From contig LUCW03001443.1 of NCBI GenBank assembly GCA_001586965.3, positions 40,001 through 75,000 on the forward strand: a stretch of DNA of 35,000 nt, read 5' to 3'. The first letter of the stretch is position 1. The number at the start of each line of letters is the position of its first letter. This DNA comes from Sphaeroforma sirkka (taxonomy: Eukaryota > Opisthokonta > Ichthyosporea > Ichthyophonida). Shown here in pieces: positions 1 through 11,399 of this stretch. A program made the translations under genes and the position numbers. The notes beneath the pieces were generated by a model. That model was not told the DNA's origin. It did no database searches and saw nothing but the letters and a program-made list of their open reading frames with translations.

Positions 1-418
1 TTATGTACACATACATATTGGCTGGTTATGTACACATATTATCATTGTGTATTGTAATAATATTAATAATAATAATACATATAATTACAATGACCATACA
101 TACACATCATTACTGCATACAACATATATATTGCAACATATGCCATAATATTACACATGGCATATCATTGGCAATATTACACACACAATACACATATATA
201 TAATACATACATAATATATAGCCATATAACACATAATATTATTAATGTAATACACAACATGCAATATTATAAAGCATATACATATAATAACAATTACATG
301 TACATGTCAATATATATATATATATAATAATAATATATATACATATATATATATATACAATATATATATATATATGTACGTGGGCAATACATGTATGTAC
401 ACATATAATACATATATA

Positions 419-515
<97 letters not shown>

Positions 516-550
516 ATGTATGTATGTATGTATGTATGTATATATATATA
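1..550. repeat. AT-rich microsatellite tract
   Basis: This stretch is low-complexity AT-rich DNA dominated by TA, CATA and TATG units. It includes a near-perfect (TA)n run at about 425-509 followed by a short (TATG)n run at 509-541. The reading frames across it encode only Tyr/Ile/His runs and are not genes. It lies directly upstream of the transporter gene, so it may contain that gene's promoter, but no specific element stands out. Confidence 0.9.
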
Positions 551-634
551 TATCATATGAGTATCGTAATTGAAATCATTTTACATTTTTGTCAAGCAGA
601 GCAGATAGATATACTGCGAGGAAATTACTCAAAA

Positions 635-3600
635 ATGATATACAGGCTCCCCGTCCGCCCGAGAGTTTGTGATTATCTACAACTTCCCATCCGAACGTCA
701 ACTGCGTATGTACGAAGATTAAACTCGACTGTGGGTTGGCGATTTGTTATCCTGATGACATCGGTATATTTCGGCATCAAGGGAACGCTTGGCACCTTTG
801 TCGGTGTTGGCCAGCTGCCCTATTTCGTAAGTTTTTTCCAATGAATTGTCGTGACTTATGCCATGTTGTGTATGACTGTATCTTTTCTGAGCAGTTCAGT
901 CAAGGCGTATAAATGACATCGCAGGGCTTGTATCTTAATCAGTATTATTCTTTATTGCAGCGCCCTTAATGGAATGAATAGTGAACAATATTCAGCTCTC
1001 ATTGCGTTAAGATTCAATTCTATGATGGCGTGCATTTTTCATGCGTGTGATCTGTAGAACTTAATTGTTTCGTACGATTGGCATGTTTATGAAGTCACGT
1101 TTCGAATTTTTGGTTAACAACAGCAACAATGCCACCTTTGCACATTTAAGTCGTCGTTACTATATTTCTTATATCTGTAGAAAGAACACCTCAAGGTGTC
1201 CGGCTCAGAGTATCAAGCGTACAGGGCAGCTGCAATGACCCCGTGGGCCATGAAAGTAAGATTATCGCCGATTGTGTAGTAAGTTAGTTTTAGAATAGAT
1301 TTTTTTTTTTGGAAACCTAGTATCGTAGTTTGATATTCTTCGTTCAAGCCTCTGACACCTCTGAATTACAGTCATGTATTCATTTATTGAGGATAGCTAC
1401 TTCTGTGAAATAGCCGCCTCCTGTATCGCACATAACTGTGCTGTACCTCTATTAAGTATATGAGATTGTCTATCTCACAAAAACTGATTTTTGTTTTACT
1501 CTTCCGCTAGGCTTTGATGGGAGCCATCAGCGACTCGATACCTATCGCCGGTTATTTTAAACGATACTACATAGGTGTGTCTCTAGAGCCTATCTCCATT
1601 TTTTTCTTCTACAATGGATATTTGTGACTGAGACCAATCTGCATTGGCGTGAGCAATATACCACTACGGATTCACTAGCTGTAGTTGTGCAGTGATACTT
1701 TAGAAACAAAATAGTGCGGAATGGGATCATATTAATCGGGGTGTTCATCTACATCACTTCCTGCAATACATCCTTACTCTTGAGTGTGATTTATTCTGCA
1801 ACGCTTTAATTTTGCAATATATGCACTTTGACGACTGCACTGCCATTCGCAGATGCTTGATGTCCATTTTGTATCTCCATATATCATTGTTTACTGGTTG
1901 CCCATATTTCTATCTCGCATAGTTATGGCCTCGGTGGTAGGCACGGCGGCCTTTCTTCTATTGTCCACCGTTCAGCTGTCTGAAGGACAGGGGTGGATTG
2001 CGGCACTGATGTTTATGATGGTACACTTTGAGATGGCTCTGGTCGACCTGCTATGCGAGGGCGCATATGCTGCGATTATGAGCAAATTTGCTTTCTCCGG
2101 CTCTGACATTGTCACGTGGTATGAACTTTGTGGGTGGTCTTATTGTATTCTGGGATGAATAACTTACCCTGCTCGGTTAACTCACCTTTCTATAATAGCC
2201 GTGTATACGGAGAGGAGATATGCTCTAGCATTAACGTAAAAGCCTGATAGACTTACTCACACACCGTGTGTCTTTTGGTAGTACTGGTGAATAGCAAATA
2301 GATGCTGTCTACCCCCCTGTCTGCACATAGCAAGCGATGAATTTAGAACGACAACCGCTAGAGTGTACTTTACTTACTGTTTTGATCAGGGTTTGGACCA
2401 TGGTGCATAGCGGAGGTTTTCTTGCGGCACTAGTCGTCGGACCACTAGCGAAGGCTGGCTACATTCGTGGAATGTTCTTCATCTGCATTCCCATTGCAGG
2501 TATGTACCTTGGTACTTCTTCTTCATATGGCGTTTAGTAGTGCTTCTTTAACTCTGGACGATGGTGCGATATGCTGAAACACTACCGCTACTTTAGCGAG
2601 CAATCATCCTAGTGAAGCTTGCATCGCAGTACTGGCATAATAGTTTCTTGGCTAAATGAAATAGTTTTCCTGACAAATGATTTATTTAAAGAAAGCGCGC
2701 ATAGGCGGGTAGTTTTAACCCCCACAAAATTTCATCTACTTTTCAGTGAATCGCCGCGGGTAACATTTGATATAGTCACCTCTGTTTCACGCATTGACTT
2801 ACATTTCTTTGCAATTATACATGACAGCTCAAGTCGCGATACCTACACTTCTGGGTTACCTGCCCGAGAAACAACTCCCAAAGAGCAGTAGAGGTCCACA
2901 GATCGGGAAAATGTTAAAACATAAAAAGATTTTGTTACTAGCAATCGGAATGGCTGTTGCAGCAATGGGCTTAGGGATCTGCAACATGATGGGCTACGAA
3001 ACTTTGACGCTTGTGTATGTTGTGAATTTATCCTGTTAGTGTATTCTCTGTCCGCCGTTGGTCGTTCAGTAATATCACATCGACGAGAAAATCTCTTTTA
3101 TTGGTTTGTTATAGTTCGGGCTATACTATTACGTGTCGATGACATTTTTAAAGAGCCTGATTGCATGCTCGCTTTTCGTACTTAACTACAACGGGATTTT
3201 CGTCACACAAAGTCACATTGTGCGAGTGTGATTTTTCCCGATATGCGTCGAATTATATGGATTATATAAATAGCGCATACTTGTTTGATCAGTGTAAGCG
3301 CAATTTGCATCATGCACCGATCTTGAGCTACTTGGATTGGTAGTGCGTGTATGTGATACAAAATATATCATATACCAATACGCTTTTCAATCTATTACAG
3401 CTACGCGCTAACCAGTTCTACACTAATGGTTGTAGCCTCCTTCAGTGTGATGCCTCGCAATCTCGCGCTCAGCAATTTATTCTTGGTATGATATATTCTT
3501 GCAAATGTCATGGTTAGTATGTGAAATTTCTTAATCGTACTTTCCTCATGCCTCATTTTGGAAATATGACGGCGTAAAGTTGGCTGTTTGCAAGATGAGC

Positions 3601-6600
3601 AGGGAAGTCAGAGTTCAATATTGTGAACCAAGCTCAAGAGAGCAGTGAATCTATATTCTTTACGCCCAGCCCAGACTGTATATAGACTAACTGGGTATTC
3701 GGACCTGATACGCCAGCCTACTTCGTTCAACTTATTTGCTAAATTTTATACGTTATTGCTAGTTTCACGCCACTGTAGCTGTTATAAATAGCATTTAGCC
3801 GTTTGTTCCTAAGTTGTCACTATGCATATGAACTGTTGGTCGCGTTTTCGAATTGCATCTTGGAATGTTTATTGCAGAGCATTACGATCATGGCTCAGCT
3901 CAAAGGTGAGCACCATTTGTAAAGTACTGGGCATTATGTCAACAGCCATCCAACACCCATGCAGTGTTTGAACATGCTATCGATTCTTTACAGTTCCTGC
4001 TAGCCGCTAGTTATATCAACCTGGGAGGTGCTCTGGACTACTTTTACCTGGCCGATAAAGGTATTATAGGTACCAATAGATTGTATGATATCGACATTGA
4101 AAGTATGCCCATGTTTGTTTCTGTTTCTAATTTGAAGATGATCTAATATGTCTACCTTTTGACATTGGCTATTAAGGAAGAATAGTATCACTTTCGATTC
4201 AGATGAACATCCAATCAAATCTGCCATTTTGTCTATATCTAAGAGTATGTAGTTGTCATGTAGATACCTGATACAAACGGATCCATAGTGTTCTTTCATT
4301 AGGATCTATTATTTTCATATGCCACAGAGTGTAATCCGGGTGGTCCCCAGTTCGACGACGTCTACTATTACACTTGGTCGTCCATAGCACAATCGGTGTT
4401 TGGTGCGGTGGGCGTACTCGTTTTTCAGACCTTCCTGTCACACTGGCCATTCCGAAGAGTGTTCTGGGTGACAGTATTGCTTCGAGGGGTTGCTGCTACG
4501 GTGGATATCATCATAGTGAACCGATGGAATTTGGTACACCGGTGCTCTCACTATTTATCGTAAAGATTGAAATGTTTGCTTGGGCCTGAATTTGTGTGAC
4601 TTTTCAACCGCAGTTGTGCATATCTTAAAATGCTGATAAATGAGACTTCCGTGCTATATTTTTGTAAAATTTCAATCTAACATAGGGCTTTCCCCTGTAT
4701 ATATCGCTTAGACCTGACGTGTTTACGCCAACGAACTGATGGGGCTTTATAAGTACTAATCACGTGCTTTCTTTTAATACATCTTTTAGGTTATAGGGAT
4801 ATCAGACAAGGTGATGTACATGGTCGGCTATAATTCTCTCTACCAGGTTTGTAGTGGAATTGAGACGCTCATTCGTGCAAGAAGAAGCTGTAACAATGGC
4901 AAAATGTATATAATAGTATAGATTTGTCATGTGTGCTTGATAGTGTCGTTCTCGTAAGCTTATGGTTTCGATGCTGAATTTACCCTCTTTCTTAAAATAC
5001 TATACGTGTCTTTGTTGAGCTGCAGGCACATGTACGATATAGTTTTTTGTAGTTTGAATTTGTTAGGGTTGAACCTTTAAGACACTATTTGATCATGTAT
5101 AACTGTTTGGTTAGAAATAGCCATTGTCTGACTATACACGATTTGCTACACCTGTCTATATCGTCGATTCTTTTTATAGTGTGATGAACCATAGCCACGC
5201 ATTTGTGAACGTACACCTTGACTTAGTTCGAGTGTTTAGTGAATGGTTCACTGTCGCCTCGGGGGGTGGGGGTTATGTAAGGCATTTAGCTGCTATACTG
5301 TTTTGTTATGACATTACCAACCAATGTAAAGTTTTAGCAATATTTGAGCTGTTATACATCGTCATATTGTGTTTTCTGCTATGAATTGAGGGGCAACTCA
5401 TCAATACACGCATTCGACCCCATCCAACCCCCACAGGTGATAGGTATGGCTTCATTGCATAACTGCACATCAATCATGGCTTCAAATTTGAAACGCCCTG
5501 CTTCGAGCAACGACAGCACGTCGAAAAAAAACGTGTTCCCTGCTTGCACTTGTTCATAACAAACTGAAATTATAGCCTATACTTATTTTGTAAACGATGA
5601 ATATTATGTACATAGGCGATACCTTCGTATACTCGTATATGCGCTCACTCCTCATTGTCGAATCTCCTGGTGCTGACAATCTTATGTGAGTCCGCAAAAA
5701 GTACGCCATATACCCTCTTAAGTTTCATTCGGCTTCGCTGAAATTAGTATGGCATCAAGATACACTTTAAGAAAAGAAAGTTATTAGTTTTCTGTACTAA
5801 ATCCATCGAATTTTATCTTGTCGTATGGAATTTTTTCATGCTCATATTTACCGGTTACTTATTTGATATTATGTCGATGACGAATTGCGCAGTGCATGTC
5901 CTGCATATGTAGTGTCCTTCGACTACAATTTCCATAAGTACAATATATTGCGTTTGTGGTGAAGTGTATGCAGGGAGTGCAAAACTGCTGTTGCATCATT
6001 GTGCAATATAATTTTACTGGTATGTCAAGCTTTACAGTGAGTGTATACGCACCGAACTGTAAATTACAACTATTACCACTTATTTTAATCGACCTGCATC
6101 TATTAATATTGATCGACACTCAGGGATGCTCGAATTCATGGCGGCTGTCGTCCTAACGACCAAAATGTGCCCTAAAAATATCGAGTCGACAGTTTATGCC
6201 TTGCTGGCGGGATTTCAGAACTTTGGGAGTGTATGTACCGCACAAACATTGTCGTTCACATGTAATTTTCACGAGATGCGTCTTTCAAGTTATAGCTGCG
6301 AGTGCCAGCGGGTGCGATTTTTTCCTTTCTCTCTATATTTTGATGCCTCCGCACTGCGTCACCTGTGATATGGCATATATCTTAATTTTCCTATGGATAT
6401 TTGCACATGTGCAAATTTGCAGAGGTACGACGAGTGAACGTTGATTATACATACGTATTTGATGCGGATTTTAAATTGTTTCAAGAACCGACGTGAGTCA
6501 GGCTATGGCGGTAGTAGCTGCGGTAAAGTATCACATCTTTGTCACCAGTATATTTAGCTATTCTTACAATGCCGATTGGCTTATCTTCACAGACTGTGTC

Positions 6601-8072
6601 CTCATCGATTGGAGTGGCGATGATGAACTACTTTGACATCCGTACGCAGATTCCATGCGATTTTACCCACCTCACTACTCTGATAGTGATATCCCACATG
6701 GTGCTTCCCCTGATGTGCATTCCGTTAACTTTCGTTCTACTCCCCGATGTAAGTTATTTTATACTGTGGCGACTCATATTTGATCTCAATATCGACCCAT
6801 TATTGAAGCGAGCGTTTATCGCCCTAAGTTAATCTGGTTGCGGCTAGCGTTGCGATAGATTGCGAACTCGCCGATGTTTTGTAGTTTACTTCATTCGTTG
6901 AATTAAGAATTGCCTGTCGTGCTTGGAGGAGCCCTTCTGAATACATGTGTGTGAGAGGGGCCAAGATTTGTACACGTGCTTGGAGGAGCCCTTCTGAATA
7001 CATGTGTGTGAGAGGGGCCAATATTTGTACACGTGCTTGGAGGAGCCCTTCTGAATACATGTGTGTGAGAAGGGCCAAGATTTGTACACGTGCTTGGAGG
7101 AGCCCTTCTGAATACATGTGTGTGTGAGGGGCCAAGATTTGTACAAATAGATCATCTCACGTATGAAGTTCTACATGTACCTGTATATTCTAACATTTAC
7201 CGGTCATATTGAGAACCGCCAAAACACCTCTTTGATACTTTTATGTTGTTAAATACAAACTCGAATCATGTCAGCATGCGTCACGTATGTATGTTCGATT
7301 TTGTACATACCATGCAATATCATACACTCCGAGTCTTTATGTTAGTATTTGATAACACAAAATCGATGATAAATCATTGGAGGTAAGTATGTCTACATTC
7401 TATGCTGGTGTTTCTTATGTCAGATGCGAGCTTACATGTGTACATTCTGATTATATGGGTTTTTATGAAAGTATCTTTTTGTATTTATGGTCAAGTTGCT
7501 AATCTGTTACTTCAATTGCAGCCTTGCACGAATTACTACGAACACATATGCAGTTTGGTTTGTGCACGCACCGCTCGTGTTGAAGATATCTCTCTTTCTA
7601 TTTATGTCATTTTTTCAGTATTCTTGCAGTTTGCATTAATTTCTGCCGAGACATTAAACCTTCACAAATTCGATGGGATATTTGCGGAAGTTGGTATGAT
7701 GAACTTATTAACTAAATATTGGCGTTCGCGTTTTATATGTATATAGAGAATGGAATTCATTTTCTTGTCATGGTATAGACTATGGAATTTTATATTGTGG
7801 TGTCTGACTTTGCACGCTGTCTATACTGTAAGTTTATTTGTTCTAGTAATACACGGGGTTTTGTTAGTAACGCTGTTTTCTATAAATCGCTGAGTTCAAT
7901 CCGAGTCTTGTTTCATCTCATGTTGTCAAAATTCTCACCTTAACAATAGGCGTATATGACCGACACCTTAAATGAGCACGGGGAGCTTGTACGTAATCAT
8001 TCAAATGCTGGTGACTCTATTGAACTGAAAGGTGAAACTAATGACGATTTAGACACTGATGTATACCAATAA
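635..8072 (+). CDS. Folate/biopterin (BT1/FBT family) transporter, 15 exons
   Basis: This is a polytopic membrane carrier of the BT1 (folate-biopterin transporter) family within the major facilitator superfamily; members move folates or pteridines across the plasma or organelle membrane. I place exons at 635-826, 1181-1255, 1511-1576, 1853-2118, 2390-2499, 2828-3014, 3401-3485, 3878-3905, 4004-4060, 4328-4533, 4790-4846, 5616-5685, 6124-6230, 6593-6748 and 7950-8072. They total 1785 nt (594 aa plus stop) and every phase matches. Family hallmarks: PWAMK (exon 2); GAISDSIPIAGYFKR (exon 3); VDLLCEGAY (exon 4); ALDYFYLAD (exon 9); CNPGGPQF and RWNL before ISD (exons 10-11); KMCPKNIESTVYALLAG (exon 13); hydrophobic end to LLPD (exon 14). 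The last exon encodes an acidic hydrophilic tail. Uncertain: the start (557 is in frame; 635 has A at -3), the weak GTGTCT donor after 1576, and the exon 9 acceptor. Confidence 0.88.
6749..7949 (+). other. Long last intron of the transporter gene
   Basis: This intron separates the final membrane-segment exon, which ends in LLPD with a GTAAGT donor, from the acidic C-terminal exon, which is preceded by TTAACAATAG. At 1.2 kb it is the longest intron of the gene. It contains a four-copy 57-bp tandem array (6919-7146). It also contains two candidate phase 0/0 exons with plausible splice borders: 7522-7557 (CAG acceptor, GTTTGT donor) and 7747-7827 (TAG acceptor, GTAAGT donor). The second is open in only one frame and encodes 27 residues rich in Trp, Phe and Leu. 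These could be alternative or constitutive small exons. Confidence 0.6.
6919..7146. repeat. 57-bp x 4 tandem repeat (intronic minisatellite)
   Basis: Four consecutive copies begin at 6919, 6976, 7033 and 7090, each opening with GTGCTTGGAGGAGCCC. They differ at only a few positions; for example copy 4 reads GTGTGTGAGG where the others read GTGAGAGG or GTGAGAAGG. The period is a multiple of three, so long repetitive reading frames appear on both strands, but the array lies in an intron and those frames are by-products. Near-identity of the copies implies recent expansion or homogenisation. Confidence 0.93.
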
Positions 8073-8077
8073 TGATC

Positions 8078-8094
8078 AATAAAATTACAATAAA
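8078..8094 (+). promoter_or_regulatory. Two polyadenylation signals, AATAAA
   Basis: AATAAA occurs at 8078-8083 and again at 8089-8094, immediately after the TAA stop (8070-8072) of the transporter gene. The 3' UTR would therefore be very short. Both matches are exact to the canonical signal; which one is used cannot be told from sequence. Confidence 0.55.
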
Positions 8095-8489
8095 ATTTGG
8101 TGTACGCAGTTTTTGTTTGGTTTCCACATCAAATTGCCAGAAATCTCAACAGCTGTTTTTAGTATAGTAATAGTATTAATATGTTTACCCTTCTGATTTT
8201 TTGTTTTATCAGTGGCAGTAAATTAATATAACACATAGTTGTAGCCCATATTCACGACTAAAATAAGATTCATACACGTTGCTATAGTTTACGTTTTAGC
8301 AGATAAACAATCACTTGTGTAGGGAGCCTGCCATTCCTATTTGAAAATTTGTCTGGTTGGAATCGTTCGCAAGTAGCGGCACACTTAGCATGAACTAGAC
8401 AAATTTTGAGATATATTAATTCGACCACATACAATCCTTTATTTAATTATTGTACATCAGTACCGCGCACTCATGTGCTAGGTATCTAT
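8095..8489. other. AT-rich spacer between transporter and LINE
   Basis: I see no gene, RNA or repeat here. The base composition changes from AT-rich spacer to noticeably GC-richer sequence at about 8460-8500, and I take that as the approximate left border of the LINE. Confidence 0.5.
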
Positions 8490-8689
8490 CGTTCTGAGCG
8501 CCGTATGTAAACTCCCTAACGGCAAGCCCCCATCCCAATCAATACTTGAGCCCAACCACTCCTCAATCGCCACCACTTTCTCTGGTATCTCTCGTCTAAA
8601 CCGGTATCTCAACCAAATCGCCGCGAAAGCTCCACCAGTTTCATCCGCCTTTGTGTTCCTAACGACGCTGTCGCCCATGTGAAACGATA

Positions 8690-8861
8690 TGCAGCACTTA
8701 CGTGGAAATGGGAACTTGATGAAAACATCCACCCCCGCTCCCAACAACATCCCGACGCTACGAAAGCGGCGTTGATCCATATCTACGCACCAAGCGGGAG
8801 GCCCGCTGCACACATGAACGAGCGCCAAGGATTCTTGCGCGCGGCATGGATGCACTACTGA
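8690..8861 (+). pseudogene. LINE 5' reading-frame fragment (ORF1-like)
   Basis: A frame open from at least 8645 to 8861 reads as ordinary mixed-composition protein (for example KRYAALTWKWELDENIHP) and ends at a TGA overlapping the start of the next frame at 8846. It has the GC-rich composition of the LINE rather than of the spacer upstream. I recognise no domain. It may be the N-terminal part of a LINE ORF1 split by a frameshift from the 8846-9184 frame. Confidence 0.35.
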
Positions 8862-9184
8862 GCCCTCTTCTCAACTCCGCTAACGCAGACATCCTCCAAT
8901 CTATCAAGGACCGTCTCCAAAAGGCTTACCAAGCAAAACATGATGCAAACCTCTTCTCACTTAACCCGCGAATCCTGGCAAACGCTAAACAGCCAGCACG
9001 TGCGCCACCCGGGCGACTTCATGTACCAACGGTCTTCCCGACACAATCATCCAACACGATGGTTACCAATACGCAGCCTCAACCTTCCACAACAAACTCT
9101 TCGACGACAGGCAACGATGTAGAAATGGCTGACATTGATAAGGAAGAGAGCTTAGTAGTGTCAACTGAGGATGAACAATGTTAG
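8846..9184 (+). CDS. LINE ORF1-like protein fragment, 112 aa
   Basis: An open frame of 112 codons starts at ATG 8846. It has a helical N-terminal part (LLNSANADILQSIKDRLQKA), a central basic/proline-rich part, and an acidic Ser/Thr-rich end. There is no recognisable zinc knuckle, so assignment as ORF1 rests on its position directly before the endonuclease frame and on shared composition. Its TAG stop (9182-9184) overlaps the first ATG of the next frame (9178-9180), an arrangement some non-LTR elements use for stop-restart translation. It may be truncated at the N-terminus. Confidence 0.5.
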   Translation: MDALLSPLLNSANADILQSIKDRLQKAYQAKHDANLFSLNPRILANAKQPARAPPGRLHVPTVFPTQSSNTMVTNTQPQPSTTNSSTTGNDVEMADIDKEESLVVSTEDEQC

Positions 9185-9974
9185 GACCAATGAAGATGAC
9201 GCTCTTCACCCCACAAGGACTCAGCATGGACAACGCAGCATATACATGTAAGTGTTTGAACGTTATATCGATCTTAAGTCAGAGTGATGTTATGTGTGTG
9301 GTTGAAACCTGGCATAACACCACATTTCTTAATCATAACGCTCGAACACATACTACCATATTCTACATCACACTACACGGCATAATATCTTACACCCCTC
9401 ACACTGTGGAATTGGCATTTTTCCAAACACCACCCATCGAATTTTCAACTTGTACACTCTTCAACGTACGCGGTGTTCCTTGTGTGCTTTGGCATTGATA
9501 TGGCCGCTTTCTACCTTCCACTCAAATCACTTACTGAAGAAGACGTCAGGCGATACATAGTCCCCCCCCGAGATTGGCAATTTCTAACCAGATGTCGTTT
9601 GGGGAGATTTGAACTTCAAAGCACGGAAGCATGGCCACGCATCTACAAATCACAGACTACGTATGAAAACATCACACTACACGGCATAATATCTTACATC
9701 CCTCACACTGTGGAATTGGCATTTTTCCAAACACCACCCATCGAATTTTCAACTTGTACACTCTTCAACGTACGTGGTGTTCCTTGTGTGCTTTGGCATT
9801 GATATGGCCGCTTTCTACCTTCCACTCAAATCACTTACTGAAGAAGACGTCAGGCGATACATGGATCCCCCCGAGATTGACAATTTCTAACCAGATGTCG
9901 TTTGGGGAGATTTGAACTTCAAAGCACGGAAGCATGGCCACGCATCTACAAATCACAGACTATGTATGAAAACG
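9178..9974 (+). pseudogene. LINE apurinic-type endonuclease, broken and partly duplicated
   Basis: The frame from 9178 contains ILSQSDVMCVVETW, matching the conserved segment of LINE APE endonucleases in which the catalytic glutamate sits in an ETW/QETW motif. After a frameshift the motif GDLNFKARKHG appears (about 9600-9635), corresponding to the family's GD(F/L)N catalytic motif, and it appears again about 303 bp later (about 9905-9940) because the intervening segment is duplicated in tandem. Each copy has an in-frame stop after GVPCVLWH and a frameshift before GDLN. No functional enzyme could be made from this copy. Confidence 0.75.
9367..9973 (+). repeat. Tandem duplication, about 303 bp x 2, within LINE endonuclease
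   Basis: The segment starting ATCACACTACACGG at 9367 recurs at 9671. The copies end at about 9670 and 9973, with the shared end GTATGAAAAC. They are nearly identical, differing by a few substitutions and by small changes around the C-run at 9561-9569 versus 9866-9872. The high identity shows the duplication is younger than much of the LINE's coding decay. Confidence 0.93.
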
Positions 9975-10680
9975 ATCGAGACTACCCCGCGTACTACGTG
10001 GTACTTGGACTACCTTTATGCTGGCACCTAAACTTGTACAGAAGTACAGAACATGCGTATCATCGGCCTACCACCCCCGCCTCCCTCCAGACCTATAAGC
10101 TGATGGACTACGGTATCTGTGGTGATCACACCTTTGGACTCCATTGCCAGATACTTCCAACGAATCAAATCCATCGGCCCCAACAAATGCCAACAATGCC
10201 GCCGCCTCCGGTCCAACGCCTCCCCTCTCATGGATATAACCAATACCGCCATCGACTGTATCACCTACGCAACAAATCCCGCGCGCGACAATTCCAAGCC
10301 GAAATCCGGGCGCATAAGGACCTACTACGGTCGTGTCTCACTTTGTACGGACCAGCGGAAGGACTGCTACGGATCCTCGACCGCATCTGGCGCTATGCCG
10401 TTAACCCATAAGTCTTCGGGAGGTTCTACTATGACTTGAACAGACCCTGTGCTCAGCGGCTGCCAACCCACTCGTTCCGCCCAACTCTGACCGCCCAAAG
10501 CAATGCTCAAATGTTCAAAGATATTGCATACCAACGACGGTCTCCGCGCCAATCCTGCATACCGGGTGCCTACTTTGAGGACATATTCAATTCTACAAAC
10601 CCGTACGTGGTTCCACCGGATACCGAACCCTCGCCCGATGTCATCTCCACTATACACCCCGACGATGTATCGGATGCTAT
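9974..10680 (+). pseudogene. LINE endonuclease-RT linker region
   Basis: This is GC-rich sequence between the endonuclease and RT motifs. Overlapping plus-strand frames (9902-10411, 10119-10439, 10436-10768) each read as protein over part of the interval, which suggests one original frame broken by indels. It includes Pro- and Arg-rich stretches and the segment FKDIAYQRRSPRQ. LINE ORF2 proteins normally have a long, weakly conserved linker here. I see no catalytic motif. Confidence 0.5.
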
Positions 10681-11399
10681 ACTACGCTATCCCAATGAGG
10701 CTCCTCCTGAAGGCCGCCGTGGAGCGCTTCGCCGAACGCAGGACATTAGGACGCCCCGACGTCAATAGCCCACCGATTAGACTCCTTGCCGAAGTATTCA
10801 CTGAGCTACTGAAGGCGGGTACTTTTCCTGCAGCCCTGAACTGCAGCCTCCTGACAGTGCACCTAAAGAAAGCCGATGCAGATATCACCTCCTCCGCCGA
10901 CTTCCGCCCTATCACGCTTATGCAAATTGTCAGACGCATCTTTGAAAACTGCTTCCTTAAGCTGATTACGAATCACCCCGGCTCTGCTACCCATACTACC
11001 CAAGATGGCTTCAAATCACAGTACTCCTGTCATACCCGAGCACTCGCTGCCATGGAATTTGAGACACAGTCGGAAGAGGAGTGGAACGACGTCTGTCTGG
11101 ACACTACCAAGGCACACGACAAGGTTGCTCTCCCACGCACATGTGTACTCCTGTGCCACGCTGGATTGTCCGAAAACTGGATCAACTGCCTCCGTGCGCT
11201 ATTTGAGAGGGTCCCTACCCGAGTGACATACCGCGGCACGCTCTCGCCTCTATTCCATAGAACGAATGGCATCCTACTGGGCTCAATTGTCGGCCCCCAG
11301 CTCTTTATTATCAACGTGGATTCCTTGGCTGTCACGCTGGCGCAATTTTGGCCCAAGCTCCTCCTCTCTTATTTATTTGTCGATGACGCACGGATTTAA
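10680..11399 (+). pseudogene. LINE reverse transcriptase domain
   Basis: This domain copies the element's RNA into DNA at the nicked target. The frame that ends at the TAA of 11397-11399 carries the RT blocks in order: FRPITLMQIVRRIFEN (fingers), DTTKAHDKV (palm motif A, first catalytic Asp), NGILLGSIVGPQLF (the G-x-x-x-G-S-x-x-G/S-P block of LINE RTs) and FVDDARI (motif C, normally YADD or FADD). FVDD is a tolerated variant. The frame stops right after motif C and the downstream thumb is in other frames, so the enzyme is broken. The arrangement matches LINE rather than LTR RTs. Confidence 0.85.

Noticed and set aside
242..556. 104-codon minus frame of Tyr/Ile repeats
   Set aside because: It is a by-product of the (TA)n microsatellite with no real composition; the same holds for 15072-15302 and part of 22338-22700.
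3116..3340. Additional transporter exon after the TTATAG acceptor at about 3110
   Set aside because: It is open and hydrophobic for about 40 codons but would break the exact phase join between 3014 and 3401 and lacks a good donor.
6824..7155. Repetitive reading frames on both strands over the 57-bp array, or a CRISPR-like array
   Set aside because: The array lies inside a spliced intron, the copies are contiguous without spacers, and the genome is eukaryotic. Open frames follow from the period being a multiple of three.
7402..7746. 114-codon plus frame as a nested gene
   Set aside because: It lies in the transporter intron, starts without good context and is AT-rich; the short in-phase exon candidates are a better explanation.
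8478..8855. 125-codon minus frame
   Set aside because: It is antisense to the GC-rich LINE 5' region; low stop density there is expected from composition. Other minus frames over 10028-13173 were rejected for the same reason.
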